Assembly (NCBI RefSeq): GCF_046097095.1
Contig: NZ_CP175698.1
Coordinates: 3,038,001-3,102,000 of the forward strand
Direction of reading: 5' to 3'
Source of the DNA: Natrinema sp046097095
GTDB taxonomy: Archaea; Halobacteriota; Halobacteria; Halobacteriales; Natrialbaceae
DNA length: 64,000 nt
The translations under genes and the position numbers were made by a program. Shown here piece by piece: positions 1 to 7,979 of this stretch (position 1 is the first letter of the stretch; every line of letters starts with the position of its first letter). A model generated the notes under the pieces. It was not told where the DNA came from. It did no database searches and worked only from the letters and a program-made list of their open reading frames with translations.

Positions 1-1110
1 CGTGCCGGCGTCCTCGAGCATCTTCGTATAGCGGCGGCCGGCGGCCTCAGGGTCGGCGCTGCCGCGGGTGACGGCGAACGCGTCGGCCGCGAGCGCGCCC
101 GCGGTGACGGCGTGGTTCATCCCCTTGATGATCGGCCCCTGTGCCTGCATCTGGCCGGCGGCGTCGCCGACGAGGACGAGCCGATCGCGGTAGGGGCTGC
201 GGTGGGCCACCTTCTTCGAGTCGGGGACGAGCTTCGCCGCGTACTCGCGCTCGTGATACTCGTTTTTGAACCAGCCCGCCAGTAGCGGGTGCGTAAGTAG
301 GGCGTCCAGAAGCTCGTGTGGTTCCGCCTCCCGCTCGAGGAGGCTGTCGAGGTGGAAGACGGCCCCGATCGACAGCGAGTCCTCGTTCGTATAGAGGAAG
401 CCGCCGCCGCGGACGTCCTCGAAGAGGTCGCCCGAGAACAGGTGAGCGGCCCCCTCGTCGGGCTCTAAGTCAAACCGGTCGTCGATCGCGTCGGGCTCCA
501 TGTCGACGACCGCTTTGACGCCCTGGAACCACTCGTCGGGTTCTTCCCAGTCCATCAGGCCGGCCTCGCGGGCGAGTTCGGAGTTGACGCCGTCAGCAGC
601 AACGATCAAATCCGCCTCGATCGGGTCGAGTTCGTCACAGGTGACGCCGACGATCTCGCCGTTTTCGCGCAAGAGCCCGTTGACCCGTACGCTCGTCAGG
701 ACGCCGCCGCCGGTCTCGCTCGTCTTCTCGTGAACGCGGCGCTCGAGCCAGGAGTCCATCTCGCGGCGCAACACGGCGTCACACCAGTCGGTGTCGTGCT
801 CGTGGAGGTCGACCAGATCGTAGGTCTTGACCGCGTTCCCGGCGACGTTGTGGATGTAGTAGTCTGTGACGGGGCGTTCGGCGGCCGCCTCGCGGAAGCC
901 GTCGAAGAGGTCGTCGATCGTGTAGGGTGCGGAGTCCTCGGCGTAGATCAGCCCGCCGGAGACGTTCTTCGAACCCGCTTCGGTCCCGCGCTCTAAGACG
1001 AGCGTTTCCACGCCGTGGTCGGCCAGCCGGGACGCGGCCGCGGCCCCGCCGGGGCCACAGCCGACGACGACGGCCTCGTAGTGCTCGTAATCGTCGGTTG
1101 CGGCTGCCAT
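1..1110 (-). CDS. fixC: FixC-like electron transfer flavoprotein:quinone oxidoreductase (3' end cut by window)
   Basis: This is a flavin-dependent dehydrogenase of the FixC/ETF-QO family, which takes electrons from EtfAB and passes them toward the quinone pool at the membrane. Reading from 1110 leftwards, the N-terminus has an FAD Rossmann motif (VVGCGPGGAAAA, about residues 15-26). A second FAD-contact motif (LVLVGDAAGQ) lies about 330 residues in. The gene has no stop inside the window, so about 370 residues are seen and the C-terminus is missing. Its ATG overlaps the fixB stop as TGATG, which indicates translational coupling in a fixA-fixB-fixC operon. A ferredoxin-like fixX is expected just beyond the left edge, by family knowledge. 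The family call is secure; the exact physiological electron donor is not visible. Confidence 0.9.
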   Translation of the reverse strand, partial: MAAATDDYEHYEAVVVGCGPGGAAAASRLADHGVETLVLERGTEAGSKNVSGGLIYAEDSAPYTIDDLFDGFREAAAERPVTDYYIHNVAGNAVKTYDLVDLHEHDTDWCDAVLRREMDSWLERRVHEKTSETGGGVLTSVRVNGLLRENGEIVGVTCDELDPIEADLIVAADGVNSELAREAGLMDWEEPDEWFQGVKAVVDMEPDAIDDRFDLEPDEGAAHLFSGDLFEDVRGGGFLYTNEDSLSIGAVFHLDSLLEREAEPHELLDALLTHPLLAGWFKNEYHEREYAAKLVPDSKKVAHRSPYRDRLVLVGDAAGQMQAQGPIIKGMNHAVTAGALAADAFAVTRGSADPEAAGRRYTKMLEDAGT

Positions 1111-2672
1111 CAGTCGTCACCCCCGTCAGCGACGGCCTCGGGCTCGAGTGCCGTGTCACCCGACTCGACGGCCTCGGTGAGCCGCGGGAGGACCTCGAAG
1201 AGGTCGCCCTCGATGAAGTAGTCCGAGAAGTCCCGAATTCGGGCGTCGGTGTCTGTGTTGATCGCAACGATGGTGTCGGACTCGTCCATCCCGACCTTGT
1301 GCTGGACCGCTCCCGAGACACCGGCCGCGATGTAGAGGTCGGGCGCGACGACCTGCCCGGTCTCGCCGATCTGGCGCTCCTCCTTCGAGTACTCCTCGAC
1401 GTGACCCTCGAACTGGTAGGAGGAGGTGACGATCCCTCTGGTGATGCCGAGTTCGGCGTTCTCGAACGCGTCGACCAGCTCGAGGCCGAGTTCCATCCCC
1501 TCGGTGGGGTCGTCGGCGATCCCGCGACCCAGACAGACGATCACGTCGTGGCCGGTGAGGTCGATTCCGGCCTCGAGTTGGTCGTAGTCGCTGATCTCGA
1601 CGCGGAACCAGTCGTCGTTCAGTTCCATGTCGTGTTCGACGACGAGCCCCTCGCGGTCGTAATCAGGTTCCATCGGCTCGAAACTTCCCGGAATGATCGA
1701 CGCGCCCTGCGGGTGGAACTCTCGACCGGGGTTATCAAGACAGAGGATCGTCGAGTACTCGAAGCCCGAGAAGTCCGGCCGCTTCATATGCAGGACTTTC
1801 TCGAAGATCTTCTTGACGCCGGGTTCACCGGTCTTGACCGGATTCGAGACCTCGTTTTCCTCGATGAACAGGTCCGAACAATCCGAGGCCAGCCCGGAGT
1901 CGAGTTCGGCCTGCACCTTCGCCGAGAGGTCCCGCCCGTTGTTCGTCGCCGGGAACAGCACGTACCGGGGTTTGTCGTAGTCGCGCCAGTCGGTGCTCTC
2001 GACGGTACCCTCGCCGCGGGCCATGTGCGCCGAAATTTCGGTGTAGGGCTTGTGGAGGAACCGTTCCAACCTGCGGTCGTCGTGGTAGACCGCCACGTCG
2101 GCTCCGTAGGCGATACACTCCTCGGCCAGCCCCTCGCAGTCGTCGCCCATCAGGAACGCGACGACCCGCTCTTCGTCACCGTACTCCGCTTGGAACTGAT
2201 CCATCAACTCACGGGCCTTGCCGAGCATCTCCCGCGAAACCTCGAGCAACTCGCCGCCCTGGGTCTCACAGAAGACCCACATGTCGGCGTACTCGCCGTC
2301 CGCGAGCGCGCGGACGTGTCGCTTGTCGCGGGTGGGATGGGAGAGGTCGTCGTCCTCCTCGGCTTCTGTTTCCGGTTCGGACTCGTCTTCCTCGGTCGAT
2401 TCCGCCGCAGATTCTTCCTCACCTTCGGCCTCCTCACCGACATCTTCGGCCGTCTCCTCGTACTCGCCTTCGGTCTCGGTGCCCTCCTCGATCCCCTCAA
2501 GGTCGGCACCGATCTCCATGAGCCGATCGCGGACCGCCTCGCGGGCCGTCGTCCGGTCCTGCCCGGTCCGCTCGGCTTCGAGGACCGCTGTCAGTTCATC
2601 CTCGTCGTCTACGCTCTCGAGTTCCTCGATCAGTTCGTCGACGGTGTAGTCATCGGGATCTAGCGTCGTCAT
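1110..2672 (-). CDS. fixB: Electron transfer flavoprotein alpha subunit (FixB/EtfA) with acidic N-terminal extension
   Basis: This is the alpha subunit of the electron transfer flavoprotein, which binds FAD and pairs with EtfB to shuttle electrons from dehydrogenases to FixC. The C-terminal third has the FAD-domain signature around YIAAGVSGAVQHKVGM. The first 130 or so residues are a Glu/Asp-rich extension containing DELIEELESVDDEDEL, as is common in haloarchaeal FixB. The ATG at 2672 lies 1 bp after the etfB stop. An in-frame GTG at 2681 would add three residues, and the GGAGG at about 2685-2689 could serve either. The gene sits between fixA and fixC with coupled junctions, so the three are almost certainly one transcript. 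Confidence 0.92.
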   Translation of the reverse strand: MTTLDPDDYTVDELIEELESVDDEDELTAVLEAERTGQDRTTAREAVRDRLMEIGADLEGIEEGTETEGEYEETAEDVGEEAEGEEESAAESTEEDESEPETEAEEDDDLSHPTRDKRHVRALADGEYADMWVFCETQGGELLEVSREMLGKARELMDQFQAEYGDEERVVAFLMGDDCEGLAEECIAYGADVAVYHDDRRLERFLHKPYTEISAHMARGEGTVESTDWRDYDKPRYVLFPATNNGRDLSAKVQAELDSGLASDCSDLFIEENEVSNPVKTGEPGVKKIFEKVLHMKRPDFSGFEYSTILCLDNPGREFHPQGASIIPGSFEPMEPDYDREGLVVEHDMELNDDWFRVEISDYDQLEAGIDLTGHDVIVCLGRGIADDPTEGMELGLELVDAFENAELGITRGIVTSSYQFEGHVEEYSKEERQIGETGQVVAPDLYIAAGVSGAVQHKVGMDESDTIVAINTDTDARIRDFSDYFIEGDLFEVLPRLTEAVESGDTALEPEAVADGGDD

Positions 2673-2673
2673 T

Positions 2674-3537
2674 TCAATCACCCGCCTCCGCGGCGTAGGG
2701 TTGCATCTCCTCGAGCACGTCGTCCATGCCGTCGTCGGGGTCGATCATCGTCGCCTCGCGTTCCGACGGCGCTTTGGGGATCGGGTCGACCGACGAGACG
2801 ATCGTCGGGGAGCCGTCGAGCCCGATGTAGTCGGGATCGAGGTCCAGATCGACGTGATCCCACGTCGTCAGGTGCTCGTCGTGTTCGGCCGCCCGCTCCT
2901 CGGTCTCGGCCCGGAGCTGTTTGTGCGTCAGCCGGTGGGAGGCCTTCCGATAGGTCGGCTCGAACTCCGGATCGGTGACGACGAAACACGGCAGCGGCGC
3001 TTCGACCGTCTCGATCTCGTCGACGTCGCCCTCGACAAGCCGTTTCGCGCGCAGCGTCCGCTCGTCGGGATCGATATCGAGCGCGACGACGTGAGTGACG
3101 ATCGGCCAGTCCATCGCCCAGCACGTCTGCGGACCGGTCTGACCGGTCTCGCCGTCGGCTGTCTTGAACCCCGCGAAGACGATGTCGATGTCGGCGACCT
3201 CCTCCTGATACGTCTCGAGGCCGGCGGAGAGCGTGATCGCCGTCGCCCAGGTGTCGGAAGCGGCCAGTTCGCGGTCCGAGAGCAGGTAGCTGTCGTCCGT
3301 GTAGACCGACTCCATCGCACCTTTCAGCACGTCGGCGTACCCCGGCGGACCCATGCTCATCCCGCTGACACGGCCGCCGTGGCGTACCTTCGTCTGGAGC
3401 GCGGCCTCGAGCGCGAACGCGTCGTTCGGATTCATCACCGTCGGCGTCTTCCCCCGCTCGAGATGGCCGTCCTCGTCGAACGAGACGGCTCCCTCCGAGA
3501 AGTCCGGGACGCCTTTCGTCAGCACGATCGATCGCAT
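2674..3537 (-). CDS. fixA: Electron transfer flavoprotein beta subunit (FixA/EtfB)
   Basis: This is the beta subunit of ETF. It begins MRSIVLTKGVPDF and has the family's NPNDAFALEAAL segment, a hallmark of the EtfB fold. The chosen ATG at 3537 is preceded by a strong ribosome binding site (GGAGGT, 4 nt upstream of the ATG). In-frame starts at 3549 and 3594 exist but lie upstream of that site and add residues unlike the family. At 287 residues it is slightly longer than bacterial EtfB because of a charged C-terminal tail. It is the first gene of the fixA-fixB-fixC operon, and its TGA is 1 bp from the fixB ATG. A likely role is electron bifurcation or beta-oxidation electron transfer, inferred from family. 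Confidence 0.92.
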   Translation of the reverse strand: MRSIVLTKGVPDFSEGAVSFDEDGHLERGKTPTVMNPNDAFALEAALQTKVRHGGRVSGMSMGPPGYADVLKGAMESVYTDDSYLLSDRELAASDTWATAITLSAGLETYQEEVADIDIVFAGFKTADGETGQTGPQTCWAMDWPIVTHVVALDIDPDERTLRAKRLVEGDVDEIETVEAPLPCFVVTDPEFEPTYRKASHRLTHKQLRAETEERAAEHDEHLTTWDHVDLDLDPDYIGLDGSPTIVSSVDPIPKAPSEREATMIDPDDGMDDVLEEMQPYAAEAGD

Positions 3538-3816
3538 GGATACCTCCATCGGCCGTGTGTGGTTGACTGTAACATGCCTGTTGCACACTATCATGTTATC
3601 AGTGTTAATAATAGGGGTGAAAATCGCCGAGAGAGTAGAGCGCTATAGTCGATTCGTGCAGTGAAAACCGTCGTAATAGGGGGTAACGACAGGAAGTGGC
3701 ATCCTGTATGGTTCCGCCACCGATCGGATCCCGGAACGCCGTGTCGTCGGTGCGCTTGGACAAGCGACTTGGGAAATACTCGGCGAACCGAATCGAACCC
3801 CTGTCCGCGGGAGCGA

Positions 3817-4698
3817 CTACTCGCGTTCGCGTTCCGTCGTCCCCATTGTGATCTCACCGTCGGACCGAATCGTGCCGTCGATCTCGGCGTCAGGACCGAG
3901 CTCGAGGTTGTCACAGGAGACGTCGCCGAGGATGCGGGCGTCGCGTGCGATGGTGACGTCGCCGTCGCGGGTGGTCAGGTCGCCGTGGATGCGGGTCCCC
4001 TCGGCGACGGAGATGTCGCCGCGGGCTCGGAGGCTGCCGAAGATATTGCACGTGCGGCCGACGTCGATCGTCTCCGCGCGGACGTTGCCGTGGAGCCGGC
4101 AGTCGTCGCCGATCGTCGCCGGGGTCGAGACACGCCAGGCGTCGTCGCCCACGGTCGCGTTGCGGGGGATCACGAGCGGTTCCACGTCGGACTCGTCGTC
4201 TTCGTCGTCGACGAGTTCGGAGACGAGCCGCTGGGCGGTGTCGTCCTCGCCGATCAGGAGGAGATGCTTGAGGTAGACGAACAGAAAGACGATCGTCGGC
4301 ATCGGGTTCCGAATGACGATCCAGCCGTTGGCTTCGAACCCCTCTTCGATCTCGACGTCATCGCCGATATCGAGATCGCCGGCGACTTTCAACTCGCCGC
4401 CGATGTGCACGCGCTCGCCGATGTAGGCGTCTTGACCCACTAGAACGTTTTCGGCGACGTCACACCACATGTCGAGCCGACAGTCGCCGTCGGCCTCGAT
4501 GGCCCCGCCAAACTCGGCCGACTCGCCGGCCAGCACGTTTCGGCCGCGGACGCCGAATCCGACGGTCGCACGCCCGCCCACGAGGACATCCCCGTCGGTC
4601 ACGAGGTCGCGTTCCTGCGCTTCCGTCCCGTCGGGAACGACGAGTTCGTCGAGCGGATCCCTGCTGAAGGCCACACTCTCACCCAAAGGGAGCACCAC
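3817..4698 (-). CDS. Bactofilin/polymer-forming-like beta-helical protein
   Basis: This 293-residue protein is dominated by short repeats of the GD/GDV/I-x-G type (for example VGDDCRLHGNVRAETIDVG and GDLTTRDGDVTIARDARI), the pattern expected for a right-handed beta-helix like bactofilins. A hydrophobic stretch (MPTIVFLFVYLKHLLL) about 130 residues in interrupts the repeats and could be a membrane anchor or re-entrant segment. The start is the first of two tandem GTG codons at 4698, close to an AT-rich TTATTA, so a leaderless or short-leader message is possible. Haloarchaeal genomes commonly annotate such proteins as polymer-forming cytoskeletal. A hexapeptide acyltransferase is the alternative, but I see no acyltransferase catalytic motif. 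Function is inferred. Confidence 0.7.
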   Translation of the reverse strand: MVLPLGESVAFSRDPLDELVVPDGTEAQERDLVTDGDVLVGGRATVGFGVRGRNVLAGESAEFGGAIEADGDCRLDMWCDVAENVLVGQDAYIGERVHIGGELKVAGDLDIGDDVEIEEGFEANGWIVIRNPMPTIVFLFVYLKHLLLIGEDDTAQRLVSELVDDEDDESDVEPLVIPRNATVGDDAWRVSTPATIGDDCRLHGNVRAETIDVGRTCNIFGSLRARGDISVAEGTRIHGDLTTRDGDVTIARDARILGDVSCDNLELGPDAEIDGTIRSDGEITMGTTERERE

Positions 4699-4816
4699 CT
4701 AATAAACCTCGCGCGTCGTCAGTCGCCCGTCTGACGCCCGACTGCTCGTTCGTTCGCGTCGGTCACCGTCGACCGGACCCACCTCCCTTTTACACTCCCA
4801 CCGCATACCTCCGGCC

Positions 4817-5014
4817 ATGACTACGCTTGCGTTCGACGACGACGGCGTCGACGTCGTCTACGAAGGCACCGAGTTCCGCCTCGAGCGGGATCTCATCGAG
4901 GAGGCTACCGAAAAGTCCTACTACGACATCACCGACCACGAGGTGCTGAAGATCGTCGCCGAACAGCCCAACCTGCAGGGGGAACCGCGCCGCATCGGCG
5001 ACATCGTGAACTGA
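4817..5014 (+). CDS. Small conserved haloarchaeal protein (DUF5800-like)
   Basis: This 65-residue acidic soluble protein has the core YEGTEFRLERDLIEEAT followed by ITDHEVLKIVAEQP and ends GDIVN. I recognise it as the small haloarchaeal family annotated DUF5800; the name is from memory. A TATA-like ttttaca at 4790-4796 lies about 24 nt before the ATG, which fits a leaderless transcript. No catalytic motif is visible. It is transcribed divergently from the bactofilin-like gene, so the 118-bp gap must hold both promoters. Confidence 0.8.
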   Translation: MTTLAFDDDGVDVVYEGTEFRLERDLIEEATEKSYYDITDHEVLKIVAEQPNLQGEPRRIGDIVN

Positions 5015-5050
5015 GCTTTTCGGACGCTGGTCGAGAACTCGACCCGTCGC

Positions 5051-5614
5051 TCAATAGACGACGTGTAGTAACACGAAAACGACGATGCCCAGCGAAAAGG
5101 AGATTAGCCACAGCGTCGCCGCGACGCGGCCGACGCGGGCGTGGCTCGTCCGCCGGAGTTCCGCGATCGGACGCGAGAACGCGAGCAGGAGGACGTAGTA
5201 AAGCAGCGGAATACAGACGATCGCCAGCAGAATATGGATCGCCAGGATCGGCAGGTAAACGAACTGGTAGACCGCATCTGGACCGGGAAACGGCTGCGGG
5301 CCGCCGGTCGCCGTCAGCCGGTAGAGATACAGCGTGAGAAAGCCGACGAACAGGCCGAACGAGGACAGCATCGCGACGCGATGTCGGTCGACCTTGCCGC
5401 GTCGGATCGCCCGCCAGCCGACCGTGATCGTCCCGATTGCTACTGCACTGATGACGGCATTGACCAGCGGAATCGCCTCGAGTACCCACTCCGGCGCGGC
5501 CGGCACGCTCGAGGATGGGATTCGGCCGCCCGCGGCCGCGAAGACCACCGCCAGCGACACCACGCTCAATACGCCGGTCAGCAGGCGCACGCGCTCTCGA
5601 GGGACATATTCCAT
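5051..5614 (-). CDS. DUF420 family five-helix membrane protein
   Basis: This 187-residue integral membrane protein has five predicted helices: LLTGVLSVVSLAVVFAA, IPLVNAVISAVAIGTITVGW, VAMLSSFGLFVGFLTLYLY, ILAIHILLAIVCIPLLYYV and LWLISFSLGIVVFVLL. The histidines in or near helices 3, 4 and 5 (RHRVAM, IHILLA, LLHVVY) are typical of DUF420 proteins, some of which assist cytochrome oxidase assembly in bacteria. Start ATG 5614 is chosen because residues encoded upstream are low-complexity and unlike the family. No oxidase genes lie nearby in this window, so the oxidase link is only family knowledge. Confidence 0.8.
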   Translation of the reverse strand: MEYVPRERVRLLTGVLSVVSLAVVFAAAGGRIPSSSVPAAPEWVLEAIPLVNAVISAVAIGTITVGWRAIRRGKVDRHRVAMLSSFGLFVGFLTLYLYRLTATGGPQPFPGPDAVYQFVYLPILAIHILLAIVCIPLLYYVLLLAFSRPIAELRRTSHARVGRVAATLWLISFSLGIVVFVLLHVVY

Positions 5615-5882
5615 ACGTGCTCGTTCGAGCGCAACGGGAAAGTGATTACCGTCTCGGCCGCACGTCGGCCCCTCTCGGGCGGGTGACGCCGCTCGCTCGG
5701 ACGACACTCGTCGCTCACCGACGGTCACCGAGCAGCGACTCGAGACGGTACTGACAGTGACTCGAGACGGAGCTCGGTCCTGTCGCTCGTCGGAAATAGC
5801 GTCGGAAAGGATTATGCGTGGGTGATGTCCACGAAGGGAAATCACCTGCATCGGTTGCGGTGGAGCTCAGCCACCTGTGCGA

Positions 5883-5967
<85 letters not shown>

Positions 5968-6206
5968 TCGCTGTCTCTGTCTGCACTCAATCGTATCCAG
6001 CGTGATTATAAAAGCCCTTTCCTTTGGGTCGGCGACTGCGGCCGGGTCACACGGGGGATCCGGTCGCCGTGTGACAGGTCTCCCGACTGCTCGAGCTGCC
6101 GATACGTAGATACCGGCGGCGCAGCCGGGTCCACTCCTGCCGACGCGAGCCGTCACCGTCCACGGGAGACACAAAGGTTTCAACGCTCGAGGGACAGTTT
6201 CGACCG

Positions 6207-6962
6207 ATGACACTGCCGGCGGTTCGGACGCGCGCGCTCGCGGGAGCGGCTGTCGTCGCCGGGCTGATCGCCGCGGGGCTGCTCGTCTCGCCGTCGACAG
6301 TGCTGAAAGCGGTCGACTCGCTGGCAGCGGATCCGGTCCTGTTCGGACTCGTCGTCGCGGGACTCTACCTCGTGCGGCCGTTGCTCGCCTGGCCGACCAC
6401 GCCGTTGGCGGCCATCGTCGGCTACGGGTTCGGCGTCGCGGCCGGCGTTCCGATCGCGCTCGCCGGCGTCGTCGTGACCGTCTTCCCGGTCTTCTTCGCG
6501 GTTCGCTGGCTCGTCACGGACGACGAAGAGGCTACTCGAGCAACCGAGCCCGAGCCCGAACCGGTCGCGGGCGACGATAAGAGCGGGATCCTCGAGCGGG
6601 CCGGCAATACCGCGACGCGCTACTACGACGCGACGGGGCCGCTACGGGGCGTCACCGCCTCGCGGCTGGCGCCGATCCCGTCGGATGTCGCGACGTGTGC
6701 CGCCGCGGTCAGCGACGTCGAACCCCGCCATCTGGTGATCGGCACGGCGGTCGGCGAGTTACCGTGGACGACCGCCGCGGTCGTCGTCGGCGCGTCGGCG
6801 GCGACGGTCACCTCGAGCGGATTCGGCGGGTTCGGTATCGCTCTCTCTGCCGCCTGCGCCGTCGCCGCCGGACTCTTGCTCGCCGGCCCGGCGTACCGCA
6901 CGGTTCGTGCCCGAACGCGATCGGAACGGACGGACGAAACGGGTCGATCGGCCGACGGCTGA
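6207..6962 (+). CDS. TVP38/TMEM64 (VTT domain) family membrane protein
   Basis: This 251-residue membrane protein has at least five hydrophobic segments and the VTT-domain core PLLAWPTTPLAAIVGYGFG followed by VPIALAGVVVTVFPVFFAV. The helices are interrupted by an acidic loop (EPEPEPVAGDD, about residues 113-123). VTT-domain proteins act in lipid scrambling or membrane homeostasis; the substrate here cannot be read. It ends with a short Arg/Asp-rich cytoplasmic tail. No operon partner is visible, because the downstream gene is on the other strand. Confidence 0.8.
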   Translation: MTLPAVRTRALAGAAVVAGLIAAGLLVSPSTVLKAVDSLAADPVLFGLVVAGLYLVRPLLAWPTTPLAAIVGYGFGVAAGVPIALAGVVVTVFPVFFAVRWLVTDDEEATRATEPEPEPVAGDDKSGILERAGNTATRYYDATGPLRGVTASRLAPIPSDVATCAAAVSDVEPRHLVIGTAVGELPWTTAAVVVGASAATVTSSGFGGFGIALSAACAVAAGLLLAGPAYRTVRARTRSERTDETGRSADG

Positions 6963-7059
6963 CCGGTCGTCGATCAGCGAGCCAACAGCCGGCCCAGTGA
7001 GGAGAGCGAAGAACGCAGACAGTGTTTTGCCGTTCGAGACGGCGAGTCGCCAGCGGGGC

Positions 7060-7581
7060 TCACCCGTCGCTGTCCTCGATCAGCGAGTCGCTCAACTCCT
7101 TTAGGTCAGACTCGAGTTGCTGGTAGCTCTCGGTGTCGGTCAACTCTTCGACGGCGTGGCCGTCTTCGAGCGTCTCCATCTTGTTCGAGAGTGACTGGAG
7201 CTCGCGCCGACCGTCGTCGCCGTAGCGCGACTGGACGCGGAGGTTCTCGATGATCCGGGTCAGCTGTGCCCGCGTCACGGGTTTCGTGACGTAGTCGTCG
7301 ACGTCCAGTTCGACGATATCGAGTCCGGGGTCGACCGCGGTCACCATGATCACCCAGCAGTCATAGCCCGCCGCCCGGATCTCCTCGAGCACGCGATCGC
7401 CGGTGATATCGGGCATGTGCCTGTCGAGCAAGACGACGTTGACATCGGAGCTCACCTTCTCAAGGGCGGTCTGTCCGTCGTAGGCGGTGAGTACCTCGTA
7501 GTCTTCGCCGACCCACATCGCGTAGAGATCAGCGAGTTCTCGTTCGTCGTCGACGACGAGGATCGTCGGTTGCGCAGACAT
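7060..7581 (-). CDS. HalX-domain response regulator
   Basis: This is a 173-residue two-component receiver. The acidic pair is D11-D12 in ILVVDDE, the phosphoacceptor is D53 in VVLLDRHMPD, and the conserved Lys is in YVTKPV. The C-terminal portion (about 120-173) is a helical acidic HalX-type extension seen in haloarchaeal regulators, with no DNA-binding HTH. Start MSAQPTILVVDDE at 7581 is chosen because the receiver fold starts there; an upstream in-frame ATG adds 19 unrelated residues. No histidine kinase is adjacent, so its partner is unknown. HalX proteins probably act by protein-protein contacts. Confidence 0.88.
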   Translation of the reverse strand: MSAQPTILVVDDERELADLYAMWVGEDYEVLTAYDGQTALEKVSSDVNVVLLDRHMPDITGDRVLEEIRAAGYDCWVIMVTAVDPGLDIVELDVDDYVTKPVTRAQLTRIIENLRVQSRYGDDGRRELQSLSNKMETLEDGHAVEELTDTESYQQLESDLKELSDSLIEDSDG

Positions 7582-7685
7582 AGAGATCAGTGATAGCAAC
7601 CACTGACCCTCGTCTTGTAGGGGTACCGGGCGACTCACGCCTCGAGTCGGGCGCTGAACCAGCGGCTCGCTCGAGAGGAAGGGTC

Positions 7686-7862
7686 TCAGCGGAACGGATC
7701 GCTGCAGTCGATGATGACGCCGTGCTGGGGACAGACGTACTTACAGTGGCGGTCGTACATCGCCGCGTCGCAGTGGGGACAGCGCGGGCCGCCGCCCGCT
7801 CGGTCGCTCGGATCGTCCGCGTCGGGGTCACTAGCGGAGCCGTCCCTTCCGTCGGCGGTCAT
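7686..7862 (-). CDS. Small CPxCG-type zinc-finger protein (58 aa)
   Basis: Reading leftwards from the ATG at 7862 gives 58 codons. The N-terminal 25 residues are Asp/Gly-rich and disordered. The remainder holds CPHC, then HCKYVCPQHG and DCSDPF, which provides six Cys and three His for zinc binding. The motif order HCKYVCPxHG...DCSD is one I recognise from conserved haloarchaeal small zinc fingers. A regulatory or nucleic-acid role is plausible but not shown. It lies between the HalX regulator and nrdJ, all on the same strand, with about 100 bp on each side. Confidence 0.8.
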   Translation of the reverse strand: MTADGRDGSASDPDADDPSDRAGGGPRCPHCDAAMYDRHCKYVCPQHGVIIDCSDPFR

Positions 7863-7979
7863 ACGCCAGCTTTTCGCCGATCGATGCTAAGTGTGGCGCT
7901 TCCGGCGGTCCAATACGGACATGCGGCGAAAAGCCGACGGCAGAAAGAACGGACAGGTCGAAACGGGCTCAGTCAGCGC

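Noticed and set aside
927..2663. A 578-codon plus-strand frame antisense to fixB/fixC.
   Set aside because: It is a GC-rich shadow: its residues are Arg/Val/Asp/Gly-rich with no domain, and fixB on the other strand is unambiguous.
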